DNA of 64,000 bases from assembly GCA_021234155.1 (NCBI GenBank), contig JAJEKV010000028.1, positions 8,166,875-8,230,874 on the forward strand. The letters are read 5' to 3'. The notes beneath the pieces are model-generated. The model was not told where the DNA came from, made no database searches, and saw only the letters and a list, made by a program, of their open reading frames with translations. A program made the position numbers and the translations under genes. Every line of letters begins with the position of its first letter. Position 1 is the stretch's first letter. This document shows positions 12,826 to 23,866 of the stretch, in pieces. The stretch comes from Isoetes taiwanensis (lineage: Eukaryota; Streptophyta; Lycopodiopsida; Isoetales; Isoetaceae).

Positions 12826-13470
12826 CCCAATCAATTTAAGGCTGATTGTGAATCTACCGGGGTTTAAAAATCATGACATTAAAAATAGCAATCAATACAT
12901 GTCTACATGATTTCAACATATCTGGTGTTCTCAACACAACCAGAAGAGTCAAAATCAGGGCCGTTAATACAAAGCATGCCACATTCAAGGTCGTGGTCCG
13001 GCTTCACCAATGAAAAGCCTTTTGCCAGTAATGTTGCATGCGCTGCTGGTTCATTTTACATGTTGCAAACCAGATCTGGCCTGTGAATGAACCAAACAGC
13101 AAAGCTGCAATCCTAAACTTTACAGCAGGTAGTCGGTCAGGTGGGTATAAAATCATTACAATAGTAGCTATCATAACTTGCAAGTCAGGAATGGTCGAGC
13201 TTACCGTGGCATTCAATGGCGCATTCAGTAAATCGCCTTCATGCCCATGTTAGTAAAGCTTGAATTGCTATGGTGAAACGTCCACAATCCGAGGGCTTAC
13301 CAATAGGGGCTCACCTCTTGCAACTCTTCCACAAAACCACTCGCTTGCTCAAAACAACTGCCTCAATTAATCCAAGCCTGCCTTGATTTCTTAGCGAGCC
13401 CAATCAACAAATTTCGTTGTGAACCTGCAAGGTTAGAAATCATGACATTAAAACAACAATCAAAACATAT
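12826..13470. repeat. Diverged direct repeat pair
   Basis: Segments 12826-12905 and 13386-13470 share GCCCAATCAA, then TGTGAA, and then AAATCATGACATTAAAA followed by CAATCAA. They lie in the same orientation about 560 bp apart. The DNA between them has no assignable gene. Confidence 0.6.
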
Positions 13471-14860
13471 GCGAATCTGCACTCAACAAACCAATGAGCA
13501 GCAAAGCACAATAAACAAAACTGTCTCAACTAATGGTTTCCAGATTATTTCATATGCTTCCATATTCAACAATTCTCTAAGGCCTCAGCATAGAGAAACT
13601 TGTTATGGTAGAAAGAGATTAAGGTTTGTCATGAAAATGGCAATGATATGTAAGCCAAGGATTTGGAGGTGGCCACTTGAATGATCTACATTTATCATTG
13701 CAACCACTTATGGCAAAGGAAACCATACGTGGTTGCATCTTACCTCTTCTGGAACAGTAAACCAAGCTGTACTACAATGATTCCATTGCTCCAGTTCACA
13801 AAGGAAGATTTATCTCAAGACATAGAGAATGCTAGATTACTTCTACACATACACCAGCTAATCAACTCTCAAGAGTCTCTATTTGTTCTTTGCATACAGA
13901 ATGGGCTTATTCAAGCATGTGCAATCCAGATAGGCATACATAGAAAGGAGCTACTTGAAAGCAGAAAAAATGCAACAACGCAGAGAGAAGATAGGCTACC
14001 ATGCACAATGCTTCCAGTAGAAACTATGACTTCGGAATTGAGAAGCACTCCTTGCTATGTAGTCTTCTGCACAAATAATACTCCAGTCATAATTGTATTA
14101 AAGCTGAACTCAAATCTCAATCCATATAATGGAAAATCAAATAAGATAAAAAAAGGATGATGGGTTACTCTATGGAAGAAGGGAGTTTTATAGGAAAAAA
14201 AATGGAGCCACCTTGCCACTGCCACTGCGTTGCAGAATCGGTTAACGGATTCGTCCATTTTCTTAAAGGCCGCCAAAGATATGAAATGGGGAATATACAA
14301 TTTTGAATTAGATATAGGCTCTGAAATCTGCAAACAAAGGTAAAAATAGTTAGACCATAGCTTTAGTGCTTTGGAAGGCCAGAAATAAGAAATTCAATGT
14401 ATGTTAAAACAAAATAAAAAATGAAATGCGAAATAGTTGAACCTAGAAGCGGAAGTCTGGAGCATGAAACTGGTAGATTTTCATCTTGAGCTTTCAACAT
14501 ACCGTAAAAGCATCCTGCCAATACATCCCATCCTGTAGCTAGGTCTACAAAGCTCAACGTCCAAAAAGATAAAGGCTGCAAAAATCTAGCTCCAAATTCA
14601 GCCATCCATATAAAACTGGTGTGCAGTGCCGAAGGCCAGATCCACAGACTTCTATTCTCATCTTCCTTTCCTGTATCCGGTACGATGCCTCCTTAAGTTC
14701 TAACGGATCTACATAAAGCACAAAAACCCTATCTAATCTAAGCAAGAGGAAATTTGAATGTACTTGCAGAATAAGAAAATGCTATAGTTCAAAAGCATGA
14801 ATCCCAAAATACCAGTTAAGGTGGACTCTCCTATTTGCAGAGCTACCTCCAGCTGCAGGT
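13471..14860. other. No gene identified
   Basis: A 159-codon plus-strand frame (13681-14160) and minus frames at 14055-14745 overlap. None shows a known motif. Minus-strand splice-like sites occur, but no coherent exon chain could be built. Confidence 0.35.
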
Positions 14861-14908
14861 GATATAGAAAGAAAGCATTAGATATAGAAAGAAAGGATTA
14901 GAAATAGA
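14861..14908. repeat. Tandem repeat, 20-bp unit
   Basis: GATATAGAAAGAAAGCATTA is followed directly by a one-base variant, and then by a partial third copy (GAAATAGAT). Confidence 0.85.
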
Positions 14909-15051
14909 TCTGCATCAACGGAGGGCATCTCTGGAGCCATTAGAGTTAACATTCAGACGAAAAATTGGACTCGTATATAAAAATTGCCCCTGCGTGATAC
15001 TTCCCTCCTTCGATTCTCACACTGCCTTCTGCCCACATGTTCGATTCTCTT

Positions 15052-15088
15052 AGAGCTGGCCGGAAGAGCTGGCCGGAAGAGCTGGCCG
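15052..15088. repeat. Tandem repeat, 13-bp unit, three copies
   Basis: The unit AGCTGGCCGGAAG occurs three times in a row, the last copy partial. The block is GC-rich and carries repeated GGCC sites. Confidence 0.9.
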
Positions 15089-15327
15089 CCCGGCATCGAG
15101 AAAAAGAGAGAAACAAATAAACGAAGACGAAAGCAAAAAAGCAAAAGTTTTGAATATTTGCGTTACGCAAGGGGAAAGGGAACGCCGCATCGCGACACGT
15201 AAAGATCGGCGTTACGCCAACGCGGGTGCAATGCTTGAAATAAACAAGGTCTTGCGTACGAGGAGGTTTACCGTCGGTGGCACGAGGGTATTAATGCCTT
15301 GGTTTTTATTTTGTTGTTTTATTTCAG

Positions 15328-15571
15328 AAATCCAAGGCACAGTGCGAGGCGATGAAAGAACACAATGCCATGCTTAATGAGAAGATTCATAAATTACAAG
15401 ATGAGGCGATCTGAAATCGTTGGAAACATCTTATGTGGAAAAGAGAAGGCACGGAACTTCGAGCAACAAATTAGGGATAGACACAAGGCATCACAGCAGC
15501 CAGTTGTCGAAAACCTATTCTACCATGCATCAACGGCCCGAAAAGAAAATCCCGATATTAAAGACTCTTAA
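15328..15571 (+). pseudogene. Coiled-coil exon fragment
   Basis: A strong splice acceptor precedes this block: a long T-rich tract ending in TTTCAG at 15327. The frame then reads KSKAQCEAMKEHNAMLNEK and continues IHKLQDEAI to a TGA at 15412. This is a heptad-like, charged, coiled-coil texture. In a neighbouring frame the similar texture resumes (KARNFEQQIRDRHKASQQ) and ends at a TAA at 15569-15571. One indel would make the two parts a single chain. The parent protein is not recognised. It is either a decayed host exon or, less likely, a coiled-coil Gag. Confidence 0.4.
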
Positions 15572-17240
15572 CACTCCCAAGGCGCTTAACATCCTTATTA
15601 TCCATGATGTTCTCTCCACATTATATAAGCCATGACAAGTGGTGACTGGATACAACCCTTAAGAAATGGGCCGAAAACTCTTACGCACCTTTGCTCCACG
15701 ACATCCTCATGAAATCAAAGAAGCATCATAAAGAACCGCAGGCGACATCTTGGAAGGTGAGATACTCTAGCCAAATGGTCTTGTATAAAGTCATCGGGGA
15801 AAATACCGGGACAAGCACCACCCACACCTGATTCGGTATGAATAATTCCTGCTTCTAAAGAATATAATCATCCACAGGGTGTTGATCCACAGCGTGAAAA
15901 CCGAAATTTTGGTATTTAGCTACTATAAAGAATGTACGCTTGTATAATGCGCTCTTCGATCTCTGCAGCGAGCTAAGCTATGGTGGTTTCAATTTACACA
16001 AGACATGCCTTATTCCTAGCGGCCCCAACAACTGTAGGAGCGGGTTTTCTTATAAGCGAGAGCATTGCTCACCTGATGCGAGCTTGGCTTGTGAAGAAAG
16101 GAAAAACCATCTTTATCTGGCGCAAAGCGGCTTTCGGTCGTGATGGATCATCTGCGGTATGGCTCGACTCTTCGTCGGATTAGTCTAAGCCTTTCTTTCT
16201 TGCCTTTCCCTTACTTCTTGTAATCCCAATTTGAGGAAGAATGCCGCAGTTCTGTTTGCAAAAGCAGTTCCTTTTAATATTCGAATCAATTGATAAAAGC
16301 TGCCTGATACGTTTTTGAGAGGGCTTCGACTTCTAATGTACTTAAGAGACTCTATGATCCGGGAGAAGGAAAAATATTATTGATTAAAGCAAGAAAAGGT
16401 CTGCGATGAGCTGCTGTTTATTACCACCAATAGACCAAAATTATGATCTGCGCCTTGAATCTTTGTGAAATTTAGGTGCGGACTATTATTAAATCGGACA
16501 ATTTTGAGCACAATCCGGCGTTATGTGAGGCAAAGGAACAAGGACTCCAAGCGGCAATTTCAAGCCCGATTCACAAGCCAAACATAGTTAATCCCCTTTT
16601 TGAGACCTGCAAATTGTTAGCCGAATGGCGGAGAAAATTTGGGCGTAATTTCGGGACCAAATTAATGAATGACCGAATTGAGGAAGCTCTGCGAGGAGAA
16701 GCCAGCTTCTGAGATCCACAAAGCTAAGCGACGCCGAGAAAAGAAGAATCCCTATTTAGCGAGGCTAGAAGGCGACAAAATTTACACCACGGACCAAAAT
16801 CTTTGGTGAAATCTAGAAACCCCGGGCCATCTCGGAATGGCTATCACAGCTCTTGCAATTTGTCGCGCCATATTCATCAAATCCGTGGCGGTCTTGCGTT
16901 ATCGATCTCCACCTTAGCGCTCCCAAGAACAACTGGCGGCCTTGATTTACCTCAACATCGAGGTTTTGAGTCACCGGCCTTATCCACAGAGATATTCTAG
17001 GATATACACAAGTGTCTGCAAAGCCCACATAAACAAGGGTTTGCCCTAGGGAACAGCAAAAAGAAAGAATAATAGAAATTAACCATCCATCTAATCATAC
17101 AAAGGGGTTAGTTGAAGCCGCGAACTATCTAGAATAGCGGTCTCTTGACTGAAACCATTATCACGAAAGTCTTCCATTCTCGAGGTTTGGAGTGCGTGTA
17201 AGTAGCTTCTCCCTTATCCAACTCTTCCCAACTTCGATTT
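15572..17240. other. No gene assigned; coding-like open frames
   Basis: Two overlapping plus frames at 15940-16183 and a 78-codon frame at 16476-16712 look mildly coding-like; the latter contains FETCKLLAEWRRKFG. They have no recognisable domain. Retroelement remnants are the simplest reading. Confidence 0.3.
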
Positions 17241-17242
17241 GG

Positions 17243-17334
17243 GGCAAAATTGGGGGAGGTAGGGTGTCGCACTAGTAACTCTAGTGATGCAAAATTGGGG
17301 AGTAGGGTGTCGCATGCTTAGTAACTCTAGTGAT
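17243..17334. repeat. Tandem duplication, about 46-bp unit
   Basis: Two copies of GCAAAATTGGGG with AGGGTGTCGCA and AGTAACTCTAGTGAT lie head to tail. They differ by a GG insertion and a GCTT insertion. Confidence 0.85.
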
Positions 17335-17640
17335 AACCAACACACGAAAGGCCCGATCGCTTCAAAGGAAATCGTTATCAGTAAGGTACAACCTTTCCGG
17401 GCTTTATCCCACATACCCCATAGACCGTAGTTCCTCCCCCTCCTCGAGATGCTTGCCCTCGAAGCATGTGGGCAACTACAAATGTTGCCGAGGAATTGAA
17501 CCTTAGCTCGATGCCAAATACCAAATGTTAAACGCAAGCCCTAGTGCTAACCAAACGCGAAAGGGCCGGATCGGTCGAAATCGCTATCCAATGGGCCCCA
17601 ACCTTTCCACGCGAATTCCATACCCGCTGCACCATATCAT
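17333..17640. repeat. Diverged direct repeat pair
   Basis: Segments 17333-17430 and 17543-17635 share AACCAA, CGAAAGG, CCCGATCG-like and AACCTTTCC in the same order. The spacing is about 205 bp. The style matches LTR-internal repeats, but no LTR ends can be placed. Confidence 0.55.
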
Positions 17641-17734
17641 GGATCCAATTTGCACCCTAATCTTAGTAAATTTCCGCCAAATGATTTCAGCATGTGACTT
17701 CTCCCTTAATTAGCCAAGATTCACTAATTAATAC

Positions 17735-17775
17735 ATTTTGGTGAGGAATCGCCTAGAGGGGAAAACCGCGTATAG
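17735..17775. repeat. Conserved motif ATCGCCTAGAGGGGAAAACC, copy 1
   Basis: ACATTTTGGTGA followed by ATCGCCTAGAGGGGAAAACC recurs at 36030-36066 in the same orientation with a two-base gap difference. CGCCTAGAGGGG is a sequence I associate with plant transposable-element ends (recalled, not checked). Confidence 0.6.
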
Positions 17776-17939
17776 GCATATCTTCTCATCACGCTAGCTG
17801 TATGAACATTTGAAAAATTATATTCTTCCAAAGGGCTAGCTCTAATTGCCAATTCAATTTGGTCCTGGACGCTACCCACTAATAATAAAGGGACCTCTAT
17901 AGAATAACCTGTTTATTTTACTAGATACTGTGACGAGTA
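17776..17939. other. Short spacer before the LTR fragment
   Basis: No gene. This may include the extreme 5' part of the left LTR, but no convincing match to the right LTR is visible here. Confidence 0.3.
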
Positions 17940-18105
17940 TCGCATCGCTGCTTCTCGTCACGACACTTTACTCCAAATGACGTGGTCACGCTTAGCGCAG
18001 TAGCTGTGAGTAAGTCCGGGTAATCGTTTAAATATGTGTAACTACAATGCACATTTTCCAATGTACATTAATGTGGGTACACATTTCCGGGTTCACCTCT
18101 ATGCT
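17940..18105 (+). repeat. Detached 5' piece of the left Ty3/Gypsy LTR
   Basis: This stretch matches the right LTR at about 33455-33735. GCATCGCTGC is shared, then a TGAGTA block, then AAATATGTGTA and GCACATTTTCCA. Next come ACATTAATGTGGG and ACACATTTCC. It stops matching at about 18105. The match resumes at about 22480, at the corresponding point of the right LTR, so this is read as the first part of the left LTR separated by an insertion. An independent LTR fragment of the same family is the alternative. Confidence 0.55.
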
Positions 18106-21100
18106 GGGATATGGCATGTGCCTGTGGGTCGAAGAAACTCCCTCCGTGATAATGCTCACTTCCATAGAAACCCCTTAAGTGTATGTACAACCGTGTTGGT
18201 GAAAATAATAATTCAGCCCATACTTTTAATGCCAGTCCAACTCTATTGACCCTACCCTAACCGTATTTTTACCGCCAAGTATATCACTAATATAGCCTTA
18301 CCCCACCTTACATTTACACTAGCTGTTGGGTATAAATCAGTACCGTGAAATGTCTTGGCCCAAAATGAAAAGCTTGTATTAAACATGCATAAGCATTTTA
18401 TTAAGTGCTCAATAAATCAAAAAGTCCTATCATTGAATGGCTAATTTATCAAAGGTCACTTATAGGTGCTTTGTATTGCTTTAGAAGGGCCAAAATGAAT
18501 GCTATTAATCAAAAGTCCTATCTATTGAATGTCAATTGATCAAAGGTTTCTATTATAGGTGCTTTGCATTGCTCTTAGAAGGAAGCATATGTAGAGCAAA
18601 ACATTATTGTGCTTGATACTTCAAATAGTGCGGCTTCTGCTACAAACAGTAATAGAAGGCTCATGCAAATTTGGAGCCGTTATGATGAAATTACCGTAGA
18701 TTGCATGCTACAAACCACAAAACACGCTAGCCAGGAACTCCAGCCCACATAAGCAAGGTGGACATGGCATAAGCATCCGGGTTTCAATGCCCTCAAATAT
18801 TGTTGTTGAATGATGCCGCAAAGCCAATAGAAACATCAATTTGTTGATGCAACTCTTCACGCACATGCCATTAACTCTAATCACATGACACAATGTAATT
18901 CGCCATGTTTAAAGTTTTCCAAATCGAAGGTACTTCACAAATGGGGCATATCATCCTTCCAAAACCCCAGATTTTTGCTACGTATCAGTTTTATGTGGAG
19001 GTGTCCAAAGATCGTGTTTAGGCCCCTCAGAGACATTTTGCCTCCCCTTAGCTTTGGTCCTATATCGCAAGCGCTTCCATCCCCGCCGCGAATCATATAA
19101 CAATAAACCGTGATGAGGTGCGTGTCCTTTTCATCAGCTTTATCCTGCCAATAATAATGCATCGCCATTGTAGAAACTCACAAATTTATGCTACCTTAAG
19201 TGTATGTTAAAGACTGCCAATCCTAAGTCAAAGTTTCTAGTTTTTCATGGACAACCGCACTCTATAAACTTATGAAAGAATAGAACCTCTATTAAAATTT
19301 AACCTGTCCTCTAAATAACTTCGCTTCTTCAATTTCAGGCTATGTCTTACAATTTTGTATGTTCATCAGATCTCACCTTTTCTTTGTGTCGCCTGTTGCA
19401 TAGTGTATCATCATCCCGCCGCCAATTCGCATGCGAGTTAGAATTAGCAATTCCTGTTAATAATTTTCCCGCTATACATTAGAACTATATTCAGAATGCA
19501 AAAAATAGTATTAACCATTACTACCGTAACTTACTGCCATGGTTATATTAAAAGAATAGCCTAAAGCACTCAAATATGTGGTCATCTTTATAATGCCTAC
19601 CGGCACCGAATCGGGTAATTCCGTTCATGCTTTCCTAAAACATAAACTTTAAGCTCTTCGCCTTTTGAGACTCATCAATTGTACAAAGCTCAATAATATA
19701 TGTTTTAATATGCGAGCAAAGAATTATCACTTATTATTTTGCTATTTTCACTTTTTATGCTTCGAAAACAAAAAAGACCTGAATTTAAACATCTGCTAGA
19801 ATTTAACCTTATTAATGCTAGTACTTTGCCATAATAACCAATGAATTACCTCCCGCCGAATGCCCATTGAACTATAGTTGTAGAATAGTCCGTGCATATA
19901 ATCTCCTTTGGATCTCGTATAATCTTGATTCTATGCATGTATCTCTCATGCACTTAAAGACTAGCGCATAAGGAAGGAACCGCTTCATTGAGACAAATAC
20001 AAAGTTATCTTTCAAAGATAAACACTCCATTTATGAGACACAAAAGCAACTTACTAAAATTATTTGCGTCTCCTAATGCCATATTTCACGATCACCAAGG
20101 AGACACTTCAGATCTTAGTATCACCGACTCCAACTTCTTTGCCTACTTTTACTAGATAAGCATATAGTTGGGATCTTATAATCAATTTGAGAATAAATGG
20201 AAGAACGTAAACTCATCAAAATTTAAATTTGCAGTACAAAAATGTATCCTCGATGGGCGATTATTTTGATAATCATGCAAACCCTGGCCCCGATAAACCA
20301 ACTTCCTCGACCTTGCTATCTCAAACTGGTTTCAAGCTAAAAGCCAGCTTTGATACAGTCCATATATTTGGCCAGAACACTCAAGACATGTTTCTACCCA
20401 TACTCACATGCAAAATGTGTGGGTTCCATGTTATGGTCCGGCACGCAGTCCTAATTTTAGAAAGTCGATTGTTTTACACAAATACCAGAAAGCAATTTCA
20501 CGGTCCCTTTAGGTGTTTCTAACACTTCAAGAAGCTTACTTCTACTATTCAGCACTGGAGTTTTAAGTTCAAATTTATCGTCTCCCTCCCACCTGAGGTT
20601 TTACTGAAAGAAATTCCCCACCGGCAGGATCATAGAGTCGCTTCCAGCGGTGAAATGCACCCGCCAACATTGCAAAAGAGCCCTCAACCACCAAACACCA
20701 AACCAGTAAGAAAATATATATTCATGCAAGAGTTGAGTGAGTGACAAAAGTCCCACCGGGCACCGCCTGCGTGTTCCCTCGCTACTAATTGGTACCTCTA
20801 ACCTCGCCATAGAAGTGGGTACCGCTACGTACCTAAGTCCTCGCTTTCCCTGAGAACCTTTTTGGAGAAGGATGCTCACGTTTTATTTAGTCTATCTCGG
20901 ATCACAATGCACGTGATCCTCACTACGCACATATCCCACTTCATCCGCTTATACATTAAGGAAGCTACCTTTGGCGGGGGCCAGTTTCTTCATTAGCTTG
21001 AATTGCTTCATCCCATCCGTGACACGCCAACACTTTAGTGCTAAACACCCCATGGTGCGTGGGCTCAAAATAAAGAGATCATATCCCATGCACAATTACC

Positions 21101-22479
21101 GCATAGCTTGGCCAAGAGTGACCGTAACAAGCTATGTTGTATTGTAAATTAATATCATGAGCTTACATGAAAAAAGATGTGGATTTATGACATGCATTTA
21201 AACTAAACACGCTACATCTACTATGCGTCCATCTTCTCCATTCTAAAAGAATGATACGATGGTGCATTCCCCTATTTTATTTCATTAGGCTACACACGTA
21301 AATTCATCTATATTGTTCAACCGTACACTTTACATTGTAACCAACATGATATGCAATATTTTGTACAATAACTAATAAACTACCTTAAATTGGTTCTACG
21401 TATACACAAATGTCATACAAAAGCAGAGTGGGCTGATCGACAAAAATATAAAACTCTAATCAAACCCCCTCCTCAATTTAGGCATATAATTTAAATAGAA
21501 AGTGTGGTCGTTAAGAGACGACCTTCATCTGATGTTGCAAGGGACTCTAAGGTCCTACAATGGTTTCATTACTCTGAATGCCGTGACTAACCACTGTAGG
21601 AGTGTCAAAAGTGCAGGTTGTGAAATATTTAAAAAGCAAGGCGTATTACATTCCCAGAAACCCCAAGATGCGTGATTACGTTAGATCATTCTCATAGAGT
21701 GTCATAGTCAATCATATTACGCAAGTGGAATAAAGTTCAAAATCGAATTCTGACAACCGCTTATATTTCGCTATCTTGATCATCGAAAATGCGCACCGCT
21801 TATATATGCCCAAGATGTGCAAGCAAACAGAAATAGCCCTCGAAGTCCTAATAATAAAAATACTTTGCTGAAAATAAATACGTTCTCTACTTAAGAAATA
21901 ATTCTTGATCTTTCACAAATTTAGTAAGATCACATAACGAATTGGAAATAAAATCCCATATGTCCGCTTCATCGAGCCACTCTAAAATTGAATAGAAATT
22001 CGACTAAAAACCGTGAAATGGGCATTAAGCTGAGCATTGAAGCCAGGGAATATGACACTGGCTCGGGCTTTAAACAGCACTAATGACTTTGTAAATGGCA
22101 AGGTGGATTTTGGTCAAAACCTTTGATTCCGAGCCGAGCTACCTACTTCTTAGTCCCTTTGACGAGCAAATGCTTACTAAGAACTTCTTCTTCGTGACCC
22201 AAAACTCCGGACATCAAGGCAAATAGTTTAACTTCATATCCCCGACTCCAAAAACTCGGTAGAAACGGTCAAATGGAGTAATCGCAACCAGCAGCATCTA
22301 ACCCCTTTAAACGCATTTCTAAGTGCATACCCCAGAAAACCACCAAACCTGAAATACGGGCCCGGCGCCAAAACGCGGGAGACACCTTTAGGTATAATGT
22401 GATTTCTCCAAAACTCAAAACCCCTTCATCGCCCACTACGCCTTTACCTAAAAAGAGGTGAACCCTCAATATTTGGCGA
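18106..22479. mobile_element. Presumed 4.4-kb insertion within the left LTR, unclassified
   Basis: Inferred only from the split LTR on either side. Its borders carry similar short sequences (TTCACC on the left, GACACT on the right; the uninterrupted copy has GGACACTTT), which could be a decayed target-site duplication. Inside there is no recognisable transposase, reverse transcriptase or terminal repeat. Open frames such as 20229-20522 plus and 20601-20879 minus carry no motifs. An internal duplication is listed separately. Confidence 0.35.
18415..18581. repeat. Tandem duplication, period about 92 bp
   Basis: Two copies of AATCAAAAGTCCTAT, ATTGAATG, ATCAAAGGT, TATAGGTGCTTTG and ATTGCT with TTAGAAGG start at 18415 and 18507. 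They differ by several small indels. Confidence 0.8.
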
Positions 22480-23866
22480 CACTGCCATAATAATACCCAT
22501 AGGGTAATTTAATGCATTTCAACGTACATTATTAATGTGGGAAGCGTCATCGTAAATATTCGGCCACTCAGTTTCAAAGCGCGGCCCATTTCCACTATCC
22601 GCCGCCAAAGGGGATAATTGGAAACCCAAATCAACTTCTTTGTCTATATAGGGTAGGAAACCCTAACCAGCCTCACCCCTGATTTTAGGGCTTTTAGAAC
22701 TGCTTTGGTCGCTTCAACAACATTAGGCAAAACCGTGATCCCGCATCAGCCTGGAGAATTGCATCCTTAGTTTCTCTGACGGCGCTTCAAACAGGATGGT
22801 CGAAGCTCAGCCGAGGAGCCCCCTGGCGATCAGGGTATTTGCCAATTCCCAGTAGCCCAAAACCCTATTTTAGCCATTGAATCGTAGGGTTTGCTTCATT
22901 AGATTGCCCACAGCAGCCCTCTCAGACCTCAGAGAGCGCATCTGAACCCAAAGCGAACCTTAACTCTATGTTGTAGATTAGACCACCTTTAGCCTCTTAA
23001 AGTATACGGACGATGTATCTCTGCTATTTCCCGTACAAGTGTGTAGAGACCCAAAGCTTGCAGTTGATGTTCTAGAGTAGCCTCCTCTAGCACACCCAGA
23101 CTTCGCCCCGGTGCAACAAGAACCACAATTCCGGCCAGGCGAAGGGCCAGACCCGCCAGGCCCTGCTCACCTTGCCCATCCCTATGGTGTGTTAGTGCTA
23201 CCAGTGGATCATTGTGATCAGGGTCTAATGGTCACCACCGGCGCGTGTAAGGCACAATTCCCACAACCGCGGAAGTGGTGTACACTTTCCGGGCAAGGTT
23301 CACCACGGGCAGCGGCTCCCCAGCCCTTTCAGTCAAGATGTAGACCTTCGAGGGAGGATCCCTGCCTGGCCCTACTCCAAACGTAGATGGACCTTGAATA
23401 GCCCTTTTACATGCATCCGGGCGGGTTAAGGCCAAAAGTCCCCCTAACATCTCTTTCAAAATTTTACCTGCAAAATGAAGTGGATGGGGAGTGGACAACC
23501 TGCCATAGCCCATATGCTGCCAAACCCACTTGCCATGAATTCTCGGCTCTAATGAACTCGAGGACCCAAGCTTACCATCCCCGAGTCCGAGCTCTTGGGT
23601 AGATTCCCTATGTGATGACTTTGCCCCATGCGAGGGAGACCATCCTCTGACATCATGTATGATGCGTTGACACGCATGGCGCCATCGACATGTATGTTAC
23701 GCCCCAGCCCAGTGGAGGGCCCCCGAGGGAGGATTGGTGCGTCTTAACTTTTCCACCTTTCCCAACCGGAACTCATTACCTGGTGCAAAGGTCATGCGAG
23801 GCCTCAGATTAGCATGGAGTTTCTACGGGGATGAATTTGCTGTACTAGAGGGCACCGTGATACCAG
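22480..23866 (+). repeat. Left LTR, main part
   Basis: Collinear with 33745-35152. Matching blocks include GGGATAATTGGAAACCC, CTATATAGGGTAGGAAACC, CCTATGGTGTGTTAGTGC, GGGTCTAATGGT, GCATCCGG.CGGGTT, TCCCTATGTGATG, CCCCGAGGGAG, CAGATTAGCATGGAG and GAGGGCACCGTGATA. After GTGATA near 23861 the two copies diverge, which marks the LTR 3' end. Identity is low, with many indels, so the insertion is old. Confidence 0.8.
22643..22652 (+). promoter_or_regulatory. LTR TATA box, left
   Basis: TCTATATAGG lies about 160 bp into the resumed LTR. It is conserved at the matching place in the right LTR (33910-33919). A conserved TATA box in paired LTRs is the expected position of the element's Pol II promoter. 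Confidence 0.6.

Noticed and set aside
13681-14160. 159-codon plus-strand open frame
   Set aside because: No domain, no splice context, and composition like the surrounding non-coding DNA.
23857-23866. TGATACCA next to the left LTR end as a primer-binding site
   Set aside because: It is the reverse complement of the tRNA-Met type site (TGGTATCA), so its orientation is wrong for a plus-strand element; probably chance.
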